The position numbers and the translations under genes were made by a program. This document shows positions 35,961 through 44,955 of a stretch of DNA of 64,000 nt, piece by piece (the first letter of the stretch is position 1; each line of letters starts with the position of its first letter). The stretch spans positions 123,268 to 187,267 of the forward strand of contig CAZAQV010000011.1 in assembly GCA_964487255.1 (NCBI GenBank). The letters are read 5' to 3'. Below the pieces are notes generated by a model. It saw only the letters and a program-made list of their open reading frames with translations. It made no database searches and was not told where the DNA came from. Origin of the DNA: CAZAQV01 sp964487255 (GTDB lineage Bacteria; Myxococcota_A; Polyangia; Polyangiales; CAZAQV01).

Positions 35961-37730
35961 ATGAGCAAACGCGAGCCCCGTCCTTTTGAGGTGGAGTACA
36001 TCGACAACCCCGATCAACAGACGTTGAGGGCGCTCGCTTCGGAACATACGCCGTCGGTCTTGCGCAGCAAAGTAGGCAGTATCGACAAAATCTCGCGCAA
36101 CAAGTCGCGTATGGCGAAGTACACGTACATTATCGCTTCCGAACACGAAGCGGACCGCTGGAATGGCAAGACAATGCTGCCGGAAAAGGCGCAGGGGCTC
36201 ATCGATCGACAGCGCGCCTACATCAAACAAGCGGGAGCCCTCATCGCCATCGACGGCTATATTGGGGTAGGGCCGCGGGCGCTGGGCGCAACCTGGCTCT
36301 ACACGCTCGAGGGGGCCAATATCGCGGGCATGCAACAGATCTTGGCTTTTGACCGCAAGGATGTCGAAAGCCCGGAGCAGCTTGCGCGACCTTTCGAACC
36401 TACCTTCCGTCTCATCTACACGCCCGATTTGATGCTCGACGACATGCCGGGGCGTCAGGCCATCATCGTCGACATGGACGAGTGGACCACTTACGTGATG
36501 GGTCCAGATTATTTCGGCGAGTCCAAGAAGGGCGTTTTGCGCATGCTCAACGAGTACATCTACCAGCAAGGTGGACTTGTGCTGCACGCCGGTGCCAAAG
36601 CCGTTACGCGAAGCGACGGCGAGAAGATGACAGTGACCGTCATGGGGCTTTCCGGGACAGGCAAGACCACCACGACCTTTTCCAAGCAAGGCGACCTCAC
36701 CGAACCGGTGCAAGATGACATGGTCGTTTTGTGGCCCAAAGGCGAACTGTCCATCACCGAAAACGGCTGCTTTGCCAAGATCGAGGGGCTTTCCGAAGAA
36801 ACCGAGCCGATCATCTATCGCGGCACGGTGTCGGCCGACGCCTGGGTCGAAAACGGCTTTCTCAACGAAGACGGCACGTTTGACTTCTTCAAGCTTGAGA
36901 TGCGGCCCGAAGACGCCAAGCGCTACCGCGACATTCTCGTAGCGACGGGCGCGGCGGCAGAGCGTGTCGACCAGTTTATTTCGGGCGAAGTGAGTTATTC
37001 CGACGTCGTGGACGAGGACGGCATACCCAAAGACGGCTGGGACTTTGTGCAATGGACACAGAACGGTCGCTCGATCATCCCGATGTCGTCCATCCCCGGC
37101 GCCGCCGATGTGCAGAATCTTCCGCCCGTTCGCAGTATGGGCATTCTCAATCGGGACGAGGGGCAGGACGCCGCCACGCCCGGGATCGTTCGCTTTGCTT
37201 CACCGGAGCAAGCTGCGGGCTACTTCATGCTTGGCGAGACCTCGAAGACGAGCGCCGCGGGCAAAGACCGGGGTAAGACCCGCTCGCCCTTTACGCAACC
37301 GTTCTTTCCTGGGCAGCACGGCCTGCAGGCGAAGCGCTTTCGCGAGATCGCGTCGACCATGCCTGAGGTGGGCGTGTGGATGATGAACACCGGTTACGTG
37401 GGTGGCGATGCGCGCGACGTCCAACACGACAAGGCGCTCAAGATCAAGATTCGTCACTCGAGTGCGATGCTCGAGGCGCTGCTCAGTGACAGCATCGCAT
37501 GGACCAGTGACGAAGACTTCGGCTATGACGTCGTCGACCTTGATAGCCCGAAGAACGAGCACCTGCTCTCGCTCGTGCCGGCCGAAATCCTTCGCCCCAA
37601 AGTGTTCTTCGAGAAGAACGGCCGGCTCGACGAGTACAAGGCGTGGGTCAGTCGCATGAACGAAGAGCGCCGCAACTTCCTGCGCCAGTACAACGTCGAC
37701 CCTGAAATCGAAGTCGCCGTCTGCCGCTGA
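35961..37730 (+). CDS. pckA: Phosphoenolpyruvate carboxykinase (ATP)
   Basis: 589 residues from ATG 35961; a TTG six codons upstream is less likely. The kinase-1a P-loop is GLSGTGKTTTTF and the following metal-site block is QDDMVVLWPKGELSITENGCFAKIEG. It converts oxaloacetate plus ATP to PEP for gluconeogenesis. It is longer than typical ATP-PEPCK (about 530), and the region GKDRGKTRSPFTQPFFP replaces the familiar EPTPTFSACFG block, so it belongs to a divergent branch. TATTTT ends 6 nt before the ATG, suggesting a leaderless transcript. The downstream 230 bp carry a tandem palindromic repeat. Confidence 0.88.
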   Translation: MSKREPRPFEVEYIDNPDQQTLRALASEHTPSVLRSKVGSIDKISRNKSRMAKYTYIIASEHEADRWNGKTMLPEKAQGLIDRQRAYIKQAGALIAIDGYIGVGPRALGATWLYTLEGANIAGMQQILAFDRKDVESPEQLARPFEPTFRLIYTPDLMLDDMPGRQAIIVDMDEWTTYVMGPDYFGESKKGVLRMLNEYIYQQGGLVLHAGAKAVTRSDGEKMTVTVMGLSGTGKTTTTFSKQGDLTEPVQDDMVVLWPKGELSITENGCFAKIEGLSEETEPIIYRGTVSADAWVENGFLNEDGTFDFFKLEMRPEDAKRYRDILVATGAAAERVDQFISGEVSYSDVVDEDGIPKDGWDFVQWTQNGRSIIPMSSIPGAADVQNLPPVRSMGILNRDEGQDAATPGIVRFASPEQAAGYFMLGETSKTSAAGKDRGKTRSPFTQPFFPGQHGLQAKRFREIASTMPEVGVWMMNTGYVGGDARDVQHDKALKIKIRHSSAMLEALLSDSIAWTSDEDFGYDVVDLDSPKNEHLLSLVPAEILRPKVFFEKNGRLDEYKAWVSRMNEERRNFLRQYNVDPEIEVAVCR

Positions 37731-37766
37731 ACTGTTGGCTCTTCGCTAGGCTTTGTTCGGTCCAGC

Positions 37767-37936
37767 GATTTGCCCGTAGCAAATCGGAACCTCGGCAAAG
37801 ACCGCTCATCGCGGGACTTCTGGCTCTTCTCGGCTACGCGTCGCAAACAGCGATGTGCAAGTAGCACATCGGCTTGCTTTGGCTTCGCACGCTCATCGCG
37901 GGGCTTCTGGCTCTTCGCGGCTACGCGCGTCTTGTT
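37767..37936. repeat. Palindromic intergenic repeat, tandem copies B and C
   Basis: Two units have an 85-bp period. The cores are GATTTGC-ccgta-GCAAATC (37767-37785) and GATGTGC-aagta-GCACATC (37852-37870). The T-to-G change in the left arm is matched by A-to-C in the right arm, so the stem is conserved by compensation. Each core is followed by CGCTCATCGCGG and CTTCTGGCTCTTC-CGGCTACGCG. The tandem fills most of the gap between pckA and the 37963-39075 gene. Confidence 0.8.
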
Positions 37937-37962
37937 GTGGTTTGCAGAAGCATCATGCGCTG

Positions 37963-39075
37963 TCATTGATCTGAGATAGATACGGCGACGACCATGCTGT
38001 CACCAAGTTTGTCTTGGGAAATGACCGGCGTGCATTCGTTGAGCGCATCGAGCTTTTGTCTAAAGACTTGCATCTGCTCGTCCTCACCTTCGGAACAAGC
38101 AATGAACAGGTGCGCATCGTCACGCGTGTCGATGAAGGCGTGGCGAAGACGTGAGCACTCGGGGCAGGTGACGTGACCGGACAGGCTGTCTTTGGCCTCG
38201 TCGTGGAGGTAGAAAAGCCGGTCGATCCCGTAGCCGTGAGCGACAGCGACAACAACGCGCAAAGGTCCATCTCCGTAGAGGCGCGCTGCGTGAATCCAAT
38301 GCTCTGGCGTGAAGTCGTCCGTATAAGAGTCGGGGTAACGAAAGAGTTCTCCTGTTTTTGAGCGCTCTGCAGGGGAGTAGCCGTAGACGCCGAGTCCGCC
38401 CCGATCGACGGCCAGAAGGTTTGCCGGCGCGCGTGGGTCTGCGGTGACTGCGATAGCCTGCTGGGCGACCTGGTTTTGCGCATAGACTGTTGCTGCGCCC
38501 GCGCTGTCAAAGGAAGTTATTTTGTTGAGCGTTTCGTCAACGACACTATGAACGGCAATGCCCAATTCGAGCGTGTCACTGTTCGTATTGCGCATCGCAA
38601 ATACCGACTTCGGCAGCTCACCAGTCGACGAGACGGTCCCTTGGGTATCAAGATGATCTTTGGTCGGGTCGATGAACTGGCCTGTTCCACCCGAGTCTAC
38701 GAGCGCGACGGAAGGTGGGCTGATGGTCATGCCAAGCCGGAATGGCACATGGAGGCGACCGCCGGCAGATAGCTTTTGACAGACTTTGAAGGTTTGCGTC
38801 TCAAGTAGCCAAACCTGCGTGGCGGCACCGGACGACACAGTGCCCAGCAATAGGTAGGGCGGCTGGCATGGTCCCATGGTTGCATCGGAGGTGTCGCTCG
38901 CGGCGTCGTTGCTCGTCGCGTCGGGGGGTACCGTTTCGTCCGAGGAGTCATGGGCGGAATCCGCCGCCACCGCGCCGTCACCGACGACTTTGAAGTCTAG
39001 GCTGGGGCAGCCCGAAAGCATCCATGCCGCAGCAAAAGACAGCGCAGCGAGACGCAACGGAGTTCGATGCGTCAA
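37963..39075 (-). CDS. Lipoprotein with beta-propeller-like repeats, unknown function
   Basis: 370 residues. The lipobox is MLSGC (Cys near residue 23). An Asp/Ser/Ala/Thr-rich linker follows (about 35-75; the DxSNDAASD style is common in this window). The rest shows repeated blades of the LLAVDRGGLGVYGYS / RVVVAVAHGYGIDRLFYLHD type, suggesting a beta-propeller. It ends with a Cys-containing segment (HVTCPECSRLRHAF, a CxxC). It is the last gene of the kinase-TPR-lipoprotein operon, overlapping the TPR gene by 4 bp, so the three probably act in one pathway. Confidence 0.75.
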   Translation of the reverse strand: MTHRTPLRLAALSFAAAWMLSGCPSLDFKVVGDGAVAADSAHDSSDETVPPDATSNDAASDTSDATMGPCQPPYLLLGTVSSGAATQVWLLETQTFKVCQKLSAGGRLHVPFRLGMTISPPSVALVDSGGTGQFIDPTKDHLDTQGTVSSTGELPKSVFAMRNTNSDTLELGIAVHSVVDETLNKITSFDSAGAATVYAQNQVAQQAIAVTADPRAPANLLAVDRGGLGVYGYSPAERSKTGELFRYPDSYTDDFTPEHWIHAARLYGDGPLRVVVAVAHGYGIDRLFYLHDEAKDSLSGHVTCPECSRLRHAFIDTRDDAHLFIACSEGEDEQMQVFRQKLDALNECTPVISQDKLGDSMVVAVSISDQ

Positions 39076-39947
39076 AACCGGCCCCGTACGCGGAGCGCGG
39101 CAAGGTTCGGGGATAGCTCGACTGCAACATGCGCCGCGTTTTGCTCGCCCGATTCGGGGGCGCTTTCGATGAGAGCCGCAAACAAAAGTCCCAGACCGGC
39201 GGTGGTGACGACGGCTCCGCCGATCAGGAGGCCCGTGGAGAGCGTAACCTGATCTTCAGCGTCACGTAGTCGTTCGACATCGGGGTTAGGGCGCCCGTCG
39301 ACCGTGCGCTCGGGGATGCGTCCATCGGGGTAAGTTTGGGCAAGCTCGCGATCGGTGGACGCGGCGTCGATTGCCACCCGGGCCGAGCCCACGAGGACGC
39401 CGCCGCCGATCGCAAGCGCGCCGAGGCCGAGTACCATCAAGGTGACCGAGTCGTCGTCCGTGTCTTGAACGCCTGGCTCGGGCGCGTCGTGGCGACCGCG
39501 CTGAAGCGCGAGCTTGCGCTCGATGCGCGCTTGTTCGATGGCGTAGGCTCGGGCCTTGGCGTGGTCGCGGAAGCGTTCGGCTTCGGGATGGGCTGCGCAG
39601 CGCTTGTAAAACGCGAGTGCTTTGGCTTCTTGATCGCCGCGTCGGTCATAGGCTTTGGCGAGATTGCAGAGCGTGCTCGCGCGCTCGTCGTAGCGAAGGC
39701 TTTCTTCAAAAGCCACGGAAGCCTCTGCAAAGCGTCCTTTTTGCATATGTGACACGCCACGCATGAAGGCATCGCGCGCAGCGTCTATGCGAACGTCGGC
39801 CGGGGTGCTCGAGTCAGTTGCTTCGAAGGTTTCGCTCTGCGTTGGGTGCTCCACGTCACTTTGTTGTGCATAAGCAGCCTTGGCGCTCAGCAATGCGACG
39901 AACAGCGTCCCGACAGCTGCGAACGGGACGCGTCGCTTAGAACTCAT
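39072..39947 (-). CDS. Exported TPR-like protein with C-terminal membrane helices
   Basis: 291 residues from ATG 39947. The signal peptide begins RRVPFAAVGTLFVALLSAKAAYA. A short TPR-like module then follows (about 60-120: DAFMRGVSHMQKGRFAEASVAFEESLRYDERASTLCNLAKAY), then a charged helix. Two hydrophobic segments follow (about 165-190 and 235-260), which is typical of myxobacterial 'TPR-plus-two-TM' proteins encoded beside Ser/Thr kinases. Its start overlaps the end of the kinase gene by 11 bp and its end overlaps the lipoprotein gene by 4 bp. Confidence 0.8.
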   Translation of the reverse strand: MSSKRRVPFAAVGTLFVALLSAKAAYAQQSDVEHPTQSETFEATDSSTPADVRIDAARDAFMRGVSHMQKGRFAEASVAFEESLRYDERASTLCNLAKAYDRRGDQEAKALAFYKRCAAHPEAERFRDHAKARAYAIEQARIERKLALQRGRHDAPEPGVQDTDDDSVTLMVLGLGALAIGGGVLVGSARVAIDAASTDRELAQTYPDGRIPERTVDGRPNPDVERLRDAEDQVTLSTGLLIGGAVVTTAGLGLLFAALIESAPESGEQNAAHVAVELSPNLAALRVRGRF

Positions 39948-41271
39948 CGATGACCTCACCGTACCAATGCGCTGGCTTTTGTAGCTCCGCATCTTTTGCG
40001 GTGGAAGAAGTCGGTGAAGAGGTGGCCTCGGCCGTACTCGACGCGCCTCGTTGTTGCTCATTTGCTTTACTGGCGTTGCGGCGTTTTGCTGGGGTCTGCC
40101 TTGGCTGAACCAGCGCCGTCGTTGCTCGGTTCGATCGGGCTGGGCGCGGCCTGGCGTGGTCTTCGGAGCGCGGGTGCGTTCGCTCTATGTGTGCGGTCTC
40201 TATGTGTGCGCTTTTTGGTTGTGCCTCGGGCATGGGCGCGGGCTCCACGTCTCGCGCCAAGCGAATGTCAACTGGATGCGTGTGAATTGCAGTAAGCTTG
40301 CGCGCTTTTTCGTTGCTTTGCTGCGTCGGCTCAGAAAAGGAAAGCCAAGCGCCCGCGCTGGCTGCAGTGAGCGCTACGGCGAGGATCGCCACTCGCACAC
40401 CCTTGTGCCCCTTCTTTAAGACAGAACGAGGTGGCCTTTCCCTTGATGGGTTTGCCAATAGGGTTCGACTGTTTTGTGCGCGTCTTTTCGGGTCTCGCTC
40501 AAGCAATGATGCGAGGGCGCAGGCGAGGTCTTTGGGCGTCTTCGAGGGCGCCTCGGGGATGGGCGCTGTTGTAATTTGGCGGATCAATGCCGCTGTGCTG
40601 GGCGCATCAAAAGGAGGTCGTCCGTGGAGCAGCTCTGCGAGCACGATGCCCAACGCCCAACAATCGCTGGCGACACTTTCTTGTTGACCCGAAAAAAGCT
40701 CAGGCGCCATGTAGGGCATCGAGCCGACCAACTCGTGGCTCGCGGTAACCCGCGACGAAACTTGTGGGCCGTGGTCGATGGCCAGCCCCAGGTCGATCAG
40801 CTTGACCGGCATCGGCTGCTTGAGGTCGACCGCAATATTGGAGGGTTTGATGTCGCGATGAAGAATGCCCGCTTCATGAATATCTGCGAGTGCTTTCCCG
40901 GTCTGCGAGATAATCTTGCGAACGATGGAGAACGAGGGATGTGGATGGTCTGCAAGATAGTCGCGCAACGTTTGTCGGCGCAGGTACTCCATGACCAGGT
41001 AGGGGCCGACTGTGTCGTCGACGCCGAAGTCTGTGACTTGGACCACGCGTGGTGAGTCGATGCGGGCCAAGGCCTGTGCTTCGCGACGAAAGCGCTTAAG
41101 GGCGTTGTCACTCCAGTGATCAAGTCGAATCAACTTGAGGGCGAAGGTTTTGCCGAGCTCCACATGACGCGCCTCGAATACGCAACCGACACCCCCGTGG
41201 CCGATCGACCGGATCACCTCGTATCGCTCGCCGATGCGCGTCCCGGTTCGTACTAGTGGATGCTCCTGCAA
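39937..41271 (-). CDS. Membrane-anchored serine/threonine protein kinase
   Basis: 444 residues from TTG 41271, which has GGAGAG 5 nt upstream. Longer starts in the same frame would run into the divergent activator gene. The kinase domain covers about 15-270: glycine loop IGHGGVGCVFEARH, catalytic lysine in FALKLIRLD, HRDIKPSN, DLGLAID in place of DFG, and APELFSG. One TM helix (VRVAILAVALTAASAGAWL) lies near residue 305, followed by a basic, Ala/Thr-rich periplasmic tail. It is an Hanks-type kinase of the PknB class and first gene of a three-gene operon. Substrates could include the divergently encoded activator; this is inference. Confidence 0.85.
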   Translation of the reverse strand: MQEHPLVRTGTRIGERYEVIRSIGHGGVGCVFEARHVELGKTFALKLIRLDHWSDNALKRFRREAQALARIDSPRVVQVTDFGVDDTVGPYLVMEYLRRQTLRDYLADHPHPSFSIVRKIISQTGKALADIHEAGILHRDIKPSNIAVDLKQPMPVKLIDLGLAIDHGPQVSSRVTASHELVGSMPYMAPELFSGQQESVASDCWALGIVLAELLHGRPPFDAPSTAALIRQITTAPIPEAPSKTPKDLACALASLLERDPKRRAQNSRTLLANPSRERPPRSVLKKGHKGVRVAILAVALTAASAGAWLSFSEPTQQSNEKARKLTAIHTHPVDIRLARDVEPAPMPEAQPKSAHIETAHIERTHPRSEDHARPRPARSNRATTALVQPRQTPAKRRNASKANEQQRGASSTAEATSSPTSSTAKDAELQKPAHWYGEVIDEF

Positions 41272-41374
41272 TCGCTCTCTCCAGCGGCAAAGGTAGTGCA
41301 GGTCGCGGACTTGTCGAGTCGATGAGCCCCCAGAATACCTGCGAATTTCCGAGAAAGTGCTATGAGAGTGAGCG

Positions 41375-42802
41375 ATGACCATCGATCTGGCGCGTATCGT
41401 CGATGTGCTCGACGATGCAAATGGGCCTGAGCAGGCGCTCGACGCCATGGTCGGAGAGTTGCTTCGCCAAGGAATCGCGGACACCGCCGCAGTGGTACTT
41501 CGCGAAAATGGCGAGTTGCGGGTTTTGGCGGCGCGTCACGCCTCCGGTAAACGGGTGGAGGGCGCGGCCACACTGCTTTCCGAGCACATCATCAACGATG
41601 CGCTTCGCTCCGGCCGTTCGGTAAGCGTGTCTGATATCGCGGCGCATCAGACCTATGCGGCGCACACGTCCATCATTGCTCACCAGCTTCATTCGGTGGT
41701 TTGCGTTCCGATGCTCGCGCCGGGTGGTGCTGCCGGGGTGTTGTTCTTGGCTCGCCGAAGGGTGGGCGAACCGCTCGATGCAAGTAGTCTTGCGCGCCTT
41801 GAAGGCCTTGCGGCCATGAGCGTCTCGCTGCTCGCGCGACTTCGCTCGGTGCCGCGTCAGGGCAGCCTTGAGAACGTGGTTGAGGACATGCTTCTGGGCG
41901 AATCGGACTCGATGGCCGAGCTGCGCTCGATGGTTCTGCGCGTCGGAGCGTCCGACTTGTCCGTGCTCATTACCGGTGAGACCGGTACCGGAAAAGATGT
42001 GGTCGCGCAAGCGCTGCACGCTGTGAGTCCAGTGCGAAGCAAATCCATGGTAGCGCTCAACTGCGCGGCCGTGCCCGATGGGCTGCTGGCGGCCGAGCTC
42101 TTCGGGGCCAAAAAGGGAGCGTACACCGGCGCGGTGTCAGACCGACGCGGGCGACTTGAACTGGCGCACCAGAGCACGCTCTTTTTGGATGAGGTCGGCG
42201 ACATGCCCTTGCCGATGCAGGCACTTTTGCTGCGCGTGCTTGAAGAGCGCAGCGTGACGCGCCTCGGCGATGAGCGTACACGCGAGACCGATTTTCGTCT
42301 CATTGCAGCCACCCATAAAAACCTTGATGGCGAAGTTGACGCCGGTCGTTTTCGCCAAGATCTATTGTTTCGCCTGCGGGAAATGCAGATCAGCGTTCCG
42401 CCTCTGCGTTCGCGCCCTGGTGATGCGGTCTTGCTCGGGATGCATTTTTTGCGCGCGGCTGGCGACAACTACGGTCTGACGCCGACGAGCTTTTCGTCCG
42501 CGGCCGAAGAGTTGCTCGAAACCCATGGCTGGCCCGGCAATGTGCGAGAGCTTAAGTCCGCCGTGCGTCGCGCTGCCGTGCTTTGTGACGGGCCGCAGGT
42601 GGAACCTCAGCATCTGCGGCTCGAAGCGAACAAGGGGACGACATCCTCTGTGGCAGTCGAGGGGGCGCAGAGCTTGGCCGACGCAAAGGAGGCGTTTTGC
42701 CGGGCCTTTGTGCAAGAAGCGGTGCAACGTCACGGCTCGCGCGACGAGGCGGCGAGGGCGCTCGGCGTCAGTCTGCGCTCCATCTACCGCTACTTGAAGT
42801 AG
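41375..42802 (+). CDS. Sigma-54-dependent transcriptional activator with GAF domain
   Basis: 475 residues. The GAF-type sensor covers about 10-165 (LRENGELRVLAARH ... VVCVPMLAPGGAAGVLFLARR). The AAA+ core covers about 180-410, with Walker A GETGTGKD near 203, the sigma-54-contact loop GAYTGA near 248 (GAFTGA variant, Phe to Tyr as in many activators), Walker B TLFLDEVGDMPL, and arginine-finger region RFRQDLLFRL. The Fis-type helix-turn-helix is at the end (ALGVSLRSIYRYLK). No receiver domain is present, so control is by ligand binding to GAF or by phosphorylation. Two downstream genes carry a shared inverted repeat plus sigma-54-like promoters, its probable targets. Confidence 0.92.
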   Translation: MTIDLARIVDVLDDANGPEQALDAMVGELLRQGIADTAAVVLRENGELRVLAARHASGKRVEGAATLLSEHIINDALRSGRSVSVSDIAAHQTYAAHTSIIAHQLHSVVCVPMLAPGGAAGVLFLARRRVGEPLDASSLARLEGLAAMSVSLLARLRSVPRQGSLENVVEDMLLGESDSMAELRSMVLRVGASDLSVLITGETGTGKDVVAQALHAVSPVRSKSMVALNCAAVPDGLLAAELFGAKKGAYTGAVSDRRGRLELAHQSTLFLDEVGDMPLPMQALLLRVLEERSVTRLGDERTRETDFRLIAATHKNLDGEVDAGRFRQDLLFRLREMQISVPPLRSRPGDAVLLGMHFLRAAGDNYGLTPTSFSSAAEELLETHGWPGNVRELKSAVRRAAVLCDGPQVEPQHLRLEANKGTTSSVAVEGAQSLADAKEAFCRAFVQEAVQRHGSRDEAARALGVSLRSIYRYLK

Positions 42803-42820
42803 GCGCGCCTCGTTTTTCGC

Positions 42821-42834
42821 TGCCAGTTCTGGCA
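42821..42834. promoter_or_regulatory. Inverted repeat, candidate activator-binding site 1
   Basis: TGCCAGTTCTGGCA is a perfect palindrome with 6-bp arms. The 16-mer CGCTGCCAGTTCTGGC around it also occurs at 43475-43490. It lies 71 bp upstream of the -24 GG of the promoter at 42897. Confidence 0.7.
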
Positions 42835-42896
42835 GTGCGCATGCAAATCTTGTCAGCGACGTTCGTCGACGCCGCCAATAGCACTGCGTTTTGTTC

Positions 42897-42912
42897 AGGA
42901 TCGGGTCTTGCT
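42897..42912 (+). promoter_or_regulatory. Candidate sigma-54 promoter of the 42958 gene
   Basis: AGGATCGGGTCTTGCT has -24 GG and -12 TTGCT at GG-N10-GC spacing; the -24 hexamer is weak (AGGATC). The distance to the ATG is 47 nt and an AAAGGA ribosome site lies between. A second element (TGGCAGTGCGCATGCA, 42830-42845) overlaps the palindrome and is an alternative. Confidence 0.5.
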
Positions 42913-42957
42913 ACCGGACGCGACACCCCCTTTGGGGCACAACGAAAGGAAACGACA

Positions 42958-43443
42958 ATGAGCAGTGACATGTTTGATATCCGTGCAAAGAAAGTGAGCC
43001 CGGACGAAGTGGTGTTTGACATCATGGTTGGCTCGGCGGGAGAGGGTATTTGCATCACGCGATCTTTCGCGCTCGATCTTCTGATGGACGCGCTTCGTCA
43101 AAAGAAACTGGACGCCACGCACCTTCAGGCTGCGGTCACCGAGGCAGGTGTGGAGTTTGGCGCCTGCTATGCATGGCCCAAAGACTGGTGGGGGACGCAC
43201 CTTGGAAACTTTGTCAAGGAGGTGGAGGTTCTCGAGCCCAAAGGGGTTGGCCAAGCGAACTACGATATCAAGGAGTACAAGCTGCGTGCCAAGTTTGCCG
43301 ATGCGAAGTGGCTTGAGCCGATCCAATCGCTTTGTTTTGGCAGCACGTGTTTTGATCATTGGTGGGAGGATCCCCAACGCCCAGCCGTTCCCAGCGTGGA
43401 GGTGCATCCGGCGGATCGTTGGGATGATCAAGACGATTGGTGA
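42958..43443 (+). CDS. Protein of unknown function, candidate sigma-54 target
   Basis: 161 residues from ATG 42958, with AAAGGAA just upstream. It is acidic with no signal peptide or TM segment. A Trp/Asp-rich C-terminus (FDHWWEDPQRP ... DRWDDQDDW) and a central WPKDWWGTHLG motif make it unusually tryptophan-rich. The N-terminal half (MFDIRAKKVSPDEVVFDIMVGSAGEGICITRSFALDLL) looks like a small alpha/beta domain. Family unknown. It is placed directly after the activator gene with its own inverted-repeat and promoter region, so it is likely regulated by it. Confidence 0.75.
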   Translation: MSSDMFDIRAKKVSPDEVVFDIMVGSAGEGICITRSFALDLLMDALRQKKLDATHLQAAVTEAGVEFGACYAWPKDWWGTHLGNFVKEVEVLEPKGVGQANYDIKEYKLRAKFADAKWLEPIQSLCFGSTCFDHWWEDPQRPAVPSVEVHPADRWDDQDDW

Positions 43444-43460
43444 ACGACTCGGCTCGCGTC

Positions 43461-43490
43461 AGAACTGGCACGCGCGCTGCCAGTTCTGGC
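43461..43490. promoter_or_regulatory. Inverted repeat, candidate activator-binding site 2
   Basis: AGAACTGGCA and TGCCAGTTCT form perfect 10-bp arms around CGCGCGC, and the right part continues as a second palindrome TGCCAGTTCTGGC. The right half shares 16 identical bases with site 1. Its centre at about 43484 is 49 bp upstream of the -24 GG at 43533. The 22-bp difference from site 1 is about two helical turns, so both sites would present the activator on the same DNA face. Confidence 0.75.
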
Positions 43491-43531
43491 GACTTCGGTC
43501 TTGCCGAGTTGTAAACATATGCGTTTTTGGT

Positions 43532-43547
43532 CGGCACGACACTTGCT
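43532..43547 (+). promoter_or_regulatory. Sigma-54 promoter of the 43597 gene
   Basis: CGGCACGACACTTGCT differs from TGGCACGN4TTGCT only at the first base, with exact GG-N10-GC spacing. It is 51 nt before ATG 43597, and a GAAGGAG ribosome site lies between. Confidence 0.75.
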
Positions 43548-43596
43548 CTAGCCAGGGCGCGTGCAGCAACAAAAGGGCGCGCAGAAGGAGTAAGTA

Positions 43597-44955
43597 ATGT
43601 TTGCAGTCGGTTTATTTGTTTCGTTTTTGGCAGCGATGTGTTGGCTCGGTTTCTTTTTGATGCGTTACAAGTCTGGACGCATCGCCAAGACGCCCTTGGT
43701 TCCAACGGGGCGTGCGGCCAGTGAACGGCGGCGGGCTGCCGGCGAAAAGGATGCCATCAGCGTTGAAGGCACGCTCTCGCACGAACCCCTTTTGACTTCG
43801 CCGATCACTGGAACACCCTGCGTCTACTACGAGCTCGACGTCGTTGCGAAGTGGAAGTCGGGCGAAAGCGAGCGTTCGCATACCATCACCAATGAGCGCA
43901 ACAGTGTTGGCATTGGCATTAATGACGGGTCTGGGGCTGTCGCGATCGATATCAGCAAGGGTGGCGATTTTGATGGTATGAAACGCTTCGAGCAAACGCG
44001 CGGGGCCATCATTGGCGGCGCCAAGTTCGGTGATCAAGGCTACACGCTTCATCCGGGGGCGCGTTACGGGGCGGTGCAGGTCCCCGATAACGCCAAGTTT
44101 CACGTCAAGGAAAAGACGCTTCCGCCGCTGTCTCATGCATACGTATGCGGCAGGATGAGCGACGATGGCACCATCAGCAGCCCGAAGTTCGCTTCGCTGA
44201 TCATCTCTGGCAAGGGGCGTGACGCACTTTTGGGCGCGACGCAAAAGCGCATGAAGTGGGTCGCATTCGCTGGCGCCGCGTTCTCGGTCGTCGGGGTTGG
44301 TCTCACCGTGCTCGGTCTGCTCTTTCCAAGTGAGGCGCAAGAGCAAGAGGTGGTCTCCGTGGATCCGGTACATGTCGCAGGCCTTGCAACGGCAGCCGTC
44401 TTGCCGACGGAGGCTGACGGTCGGTTTGTGGACGAGGTGGTCGATCACATTCCCGTTTCTCTCTCAGGAGACGTGAGACTTCCAAAAGGCACGCGAACGC
44501 TTGCGCTGGGCAGCGTCGGGCTAAAGATGGACGCTCCGCGCAAGGCACGCGTCGATCGGCGCTGGGAGGCAGGGCTGACCAACCTTCGGGGCGTCAAGCC
44601 GAGCGTCGTTTTGCAGCAATATACAGCTGCACCGGGTGCTGGAAACACATGCCCCACACTTGATGAGATCAAGAAACGCGTTGAGGACGCCGACATCCAT
44701 ACTTCCGAGCGGATCAAGGTTGCTTGGGAAGGCGAGGGGCCTGCGTATGGTGACGAGATCGATTTCTTGCTCTTCGAACGTGGTGAGGGAGCGGGTTTTT
44801 ACGTTCGCAAGCGTTTCGACCACGGTGATGACAGCACGTACTTTTGCGCTGCTTTCGGTTCCACGATGACTGGCTTCGAGCTGGCGGAAGTCGGTTCGTG
44901 GCAACAGGCGCGTGAAATGGCGGCTTCGCTGCTGACCACGCGTGAAGAGTACTGA
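43597..44955 (+). CDS. GIDE/Mulan-like membrane protein, candidate sigma-54 target
   Basis: 452 residues. TM1 is at the N-terminus (FAVGLFVSFLAAMCWLGFFL). A domain resembling the GIDE/BAM region of Mulan-type E3 ligases follows (SISVEGTLSHEPLLTSPITGTPCVYYELDVVAKWKSGE, about 48-100). Later family-like blocks follow, then TM2 near residue 225 (WVAFAGAAFSVVGVGLTVLGLLF) and a C-terminal domain of about 200 residues not recognised. There is no RING finger, as in other bacterial members. Function in bacteria is unknown; stress-linked membrane roles have been suggested. GAAGGAG precedes the ATG. The sigma-54 promoter and inverted repeat tie it to the nearby activator. Confidence 0.78.
   Translation: MFAVGLFVSFLAAMCWLGFFLMRYKSGRIAKTPLVPTGRAASERRRAAGEKDAISVEGTLSHEPLLTSPITGTPCVYYELDVVAKWKSGESERSHTITNERNSVGIGINDGSGAVAIDISKGGDFDGMKRFEQTRGAIIGGAKFGDQGYTLHPGARYGAVQVPDNAKFHVKEKTLPPLSHAYVCGRMSDDGTISSPKFASLIISGKGRDALLGATQKRMKWVAFAGAAFSVVGVGLTVLGLLFPSEAQEQEVVSVDPVHVAGLATAAVLPTEADGRFVDEVVDHIPVSLSGDVRLPKGTRTLALGSVGLKMDAPRKARVDRRWEAGLTNLRGVKPSVVLQQYTAAPGAGNTCPTLDEIKKRVEDADIHTSERIKVAWEGEGPAYGDEIDFLLFERGEGAGFYVRKRFDHGDDSTYFCAAFGSTMTGFELAEVGSWQQAREMAASLLTTREEY

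Noticed and set aside
35772..37052. Minus-strand open frame of 426 codons across the start of pckA
   Set aside because: It overlaps two well-supported genes, pckA and the KamA-type gene, and shows no family motif.
37767..37936. CRISPR-like tandem repeats
   Set aside because: Only two units, with an 85-bp period and divergence across the whole unit. The same element occurs singly elsewhere and no cas gene is present.
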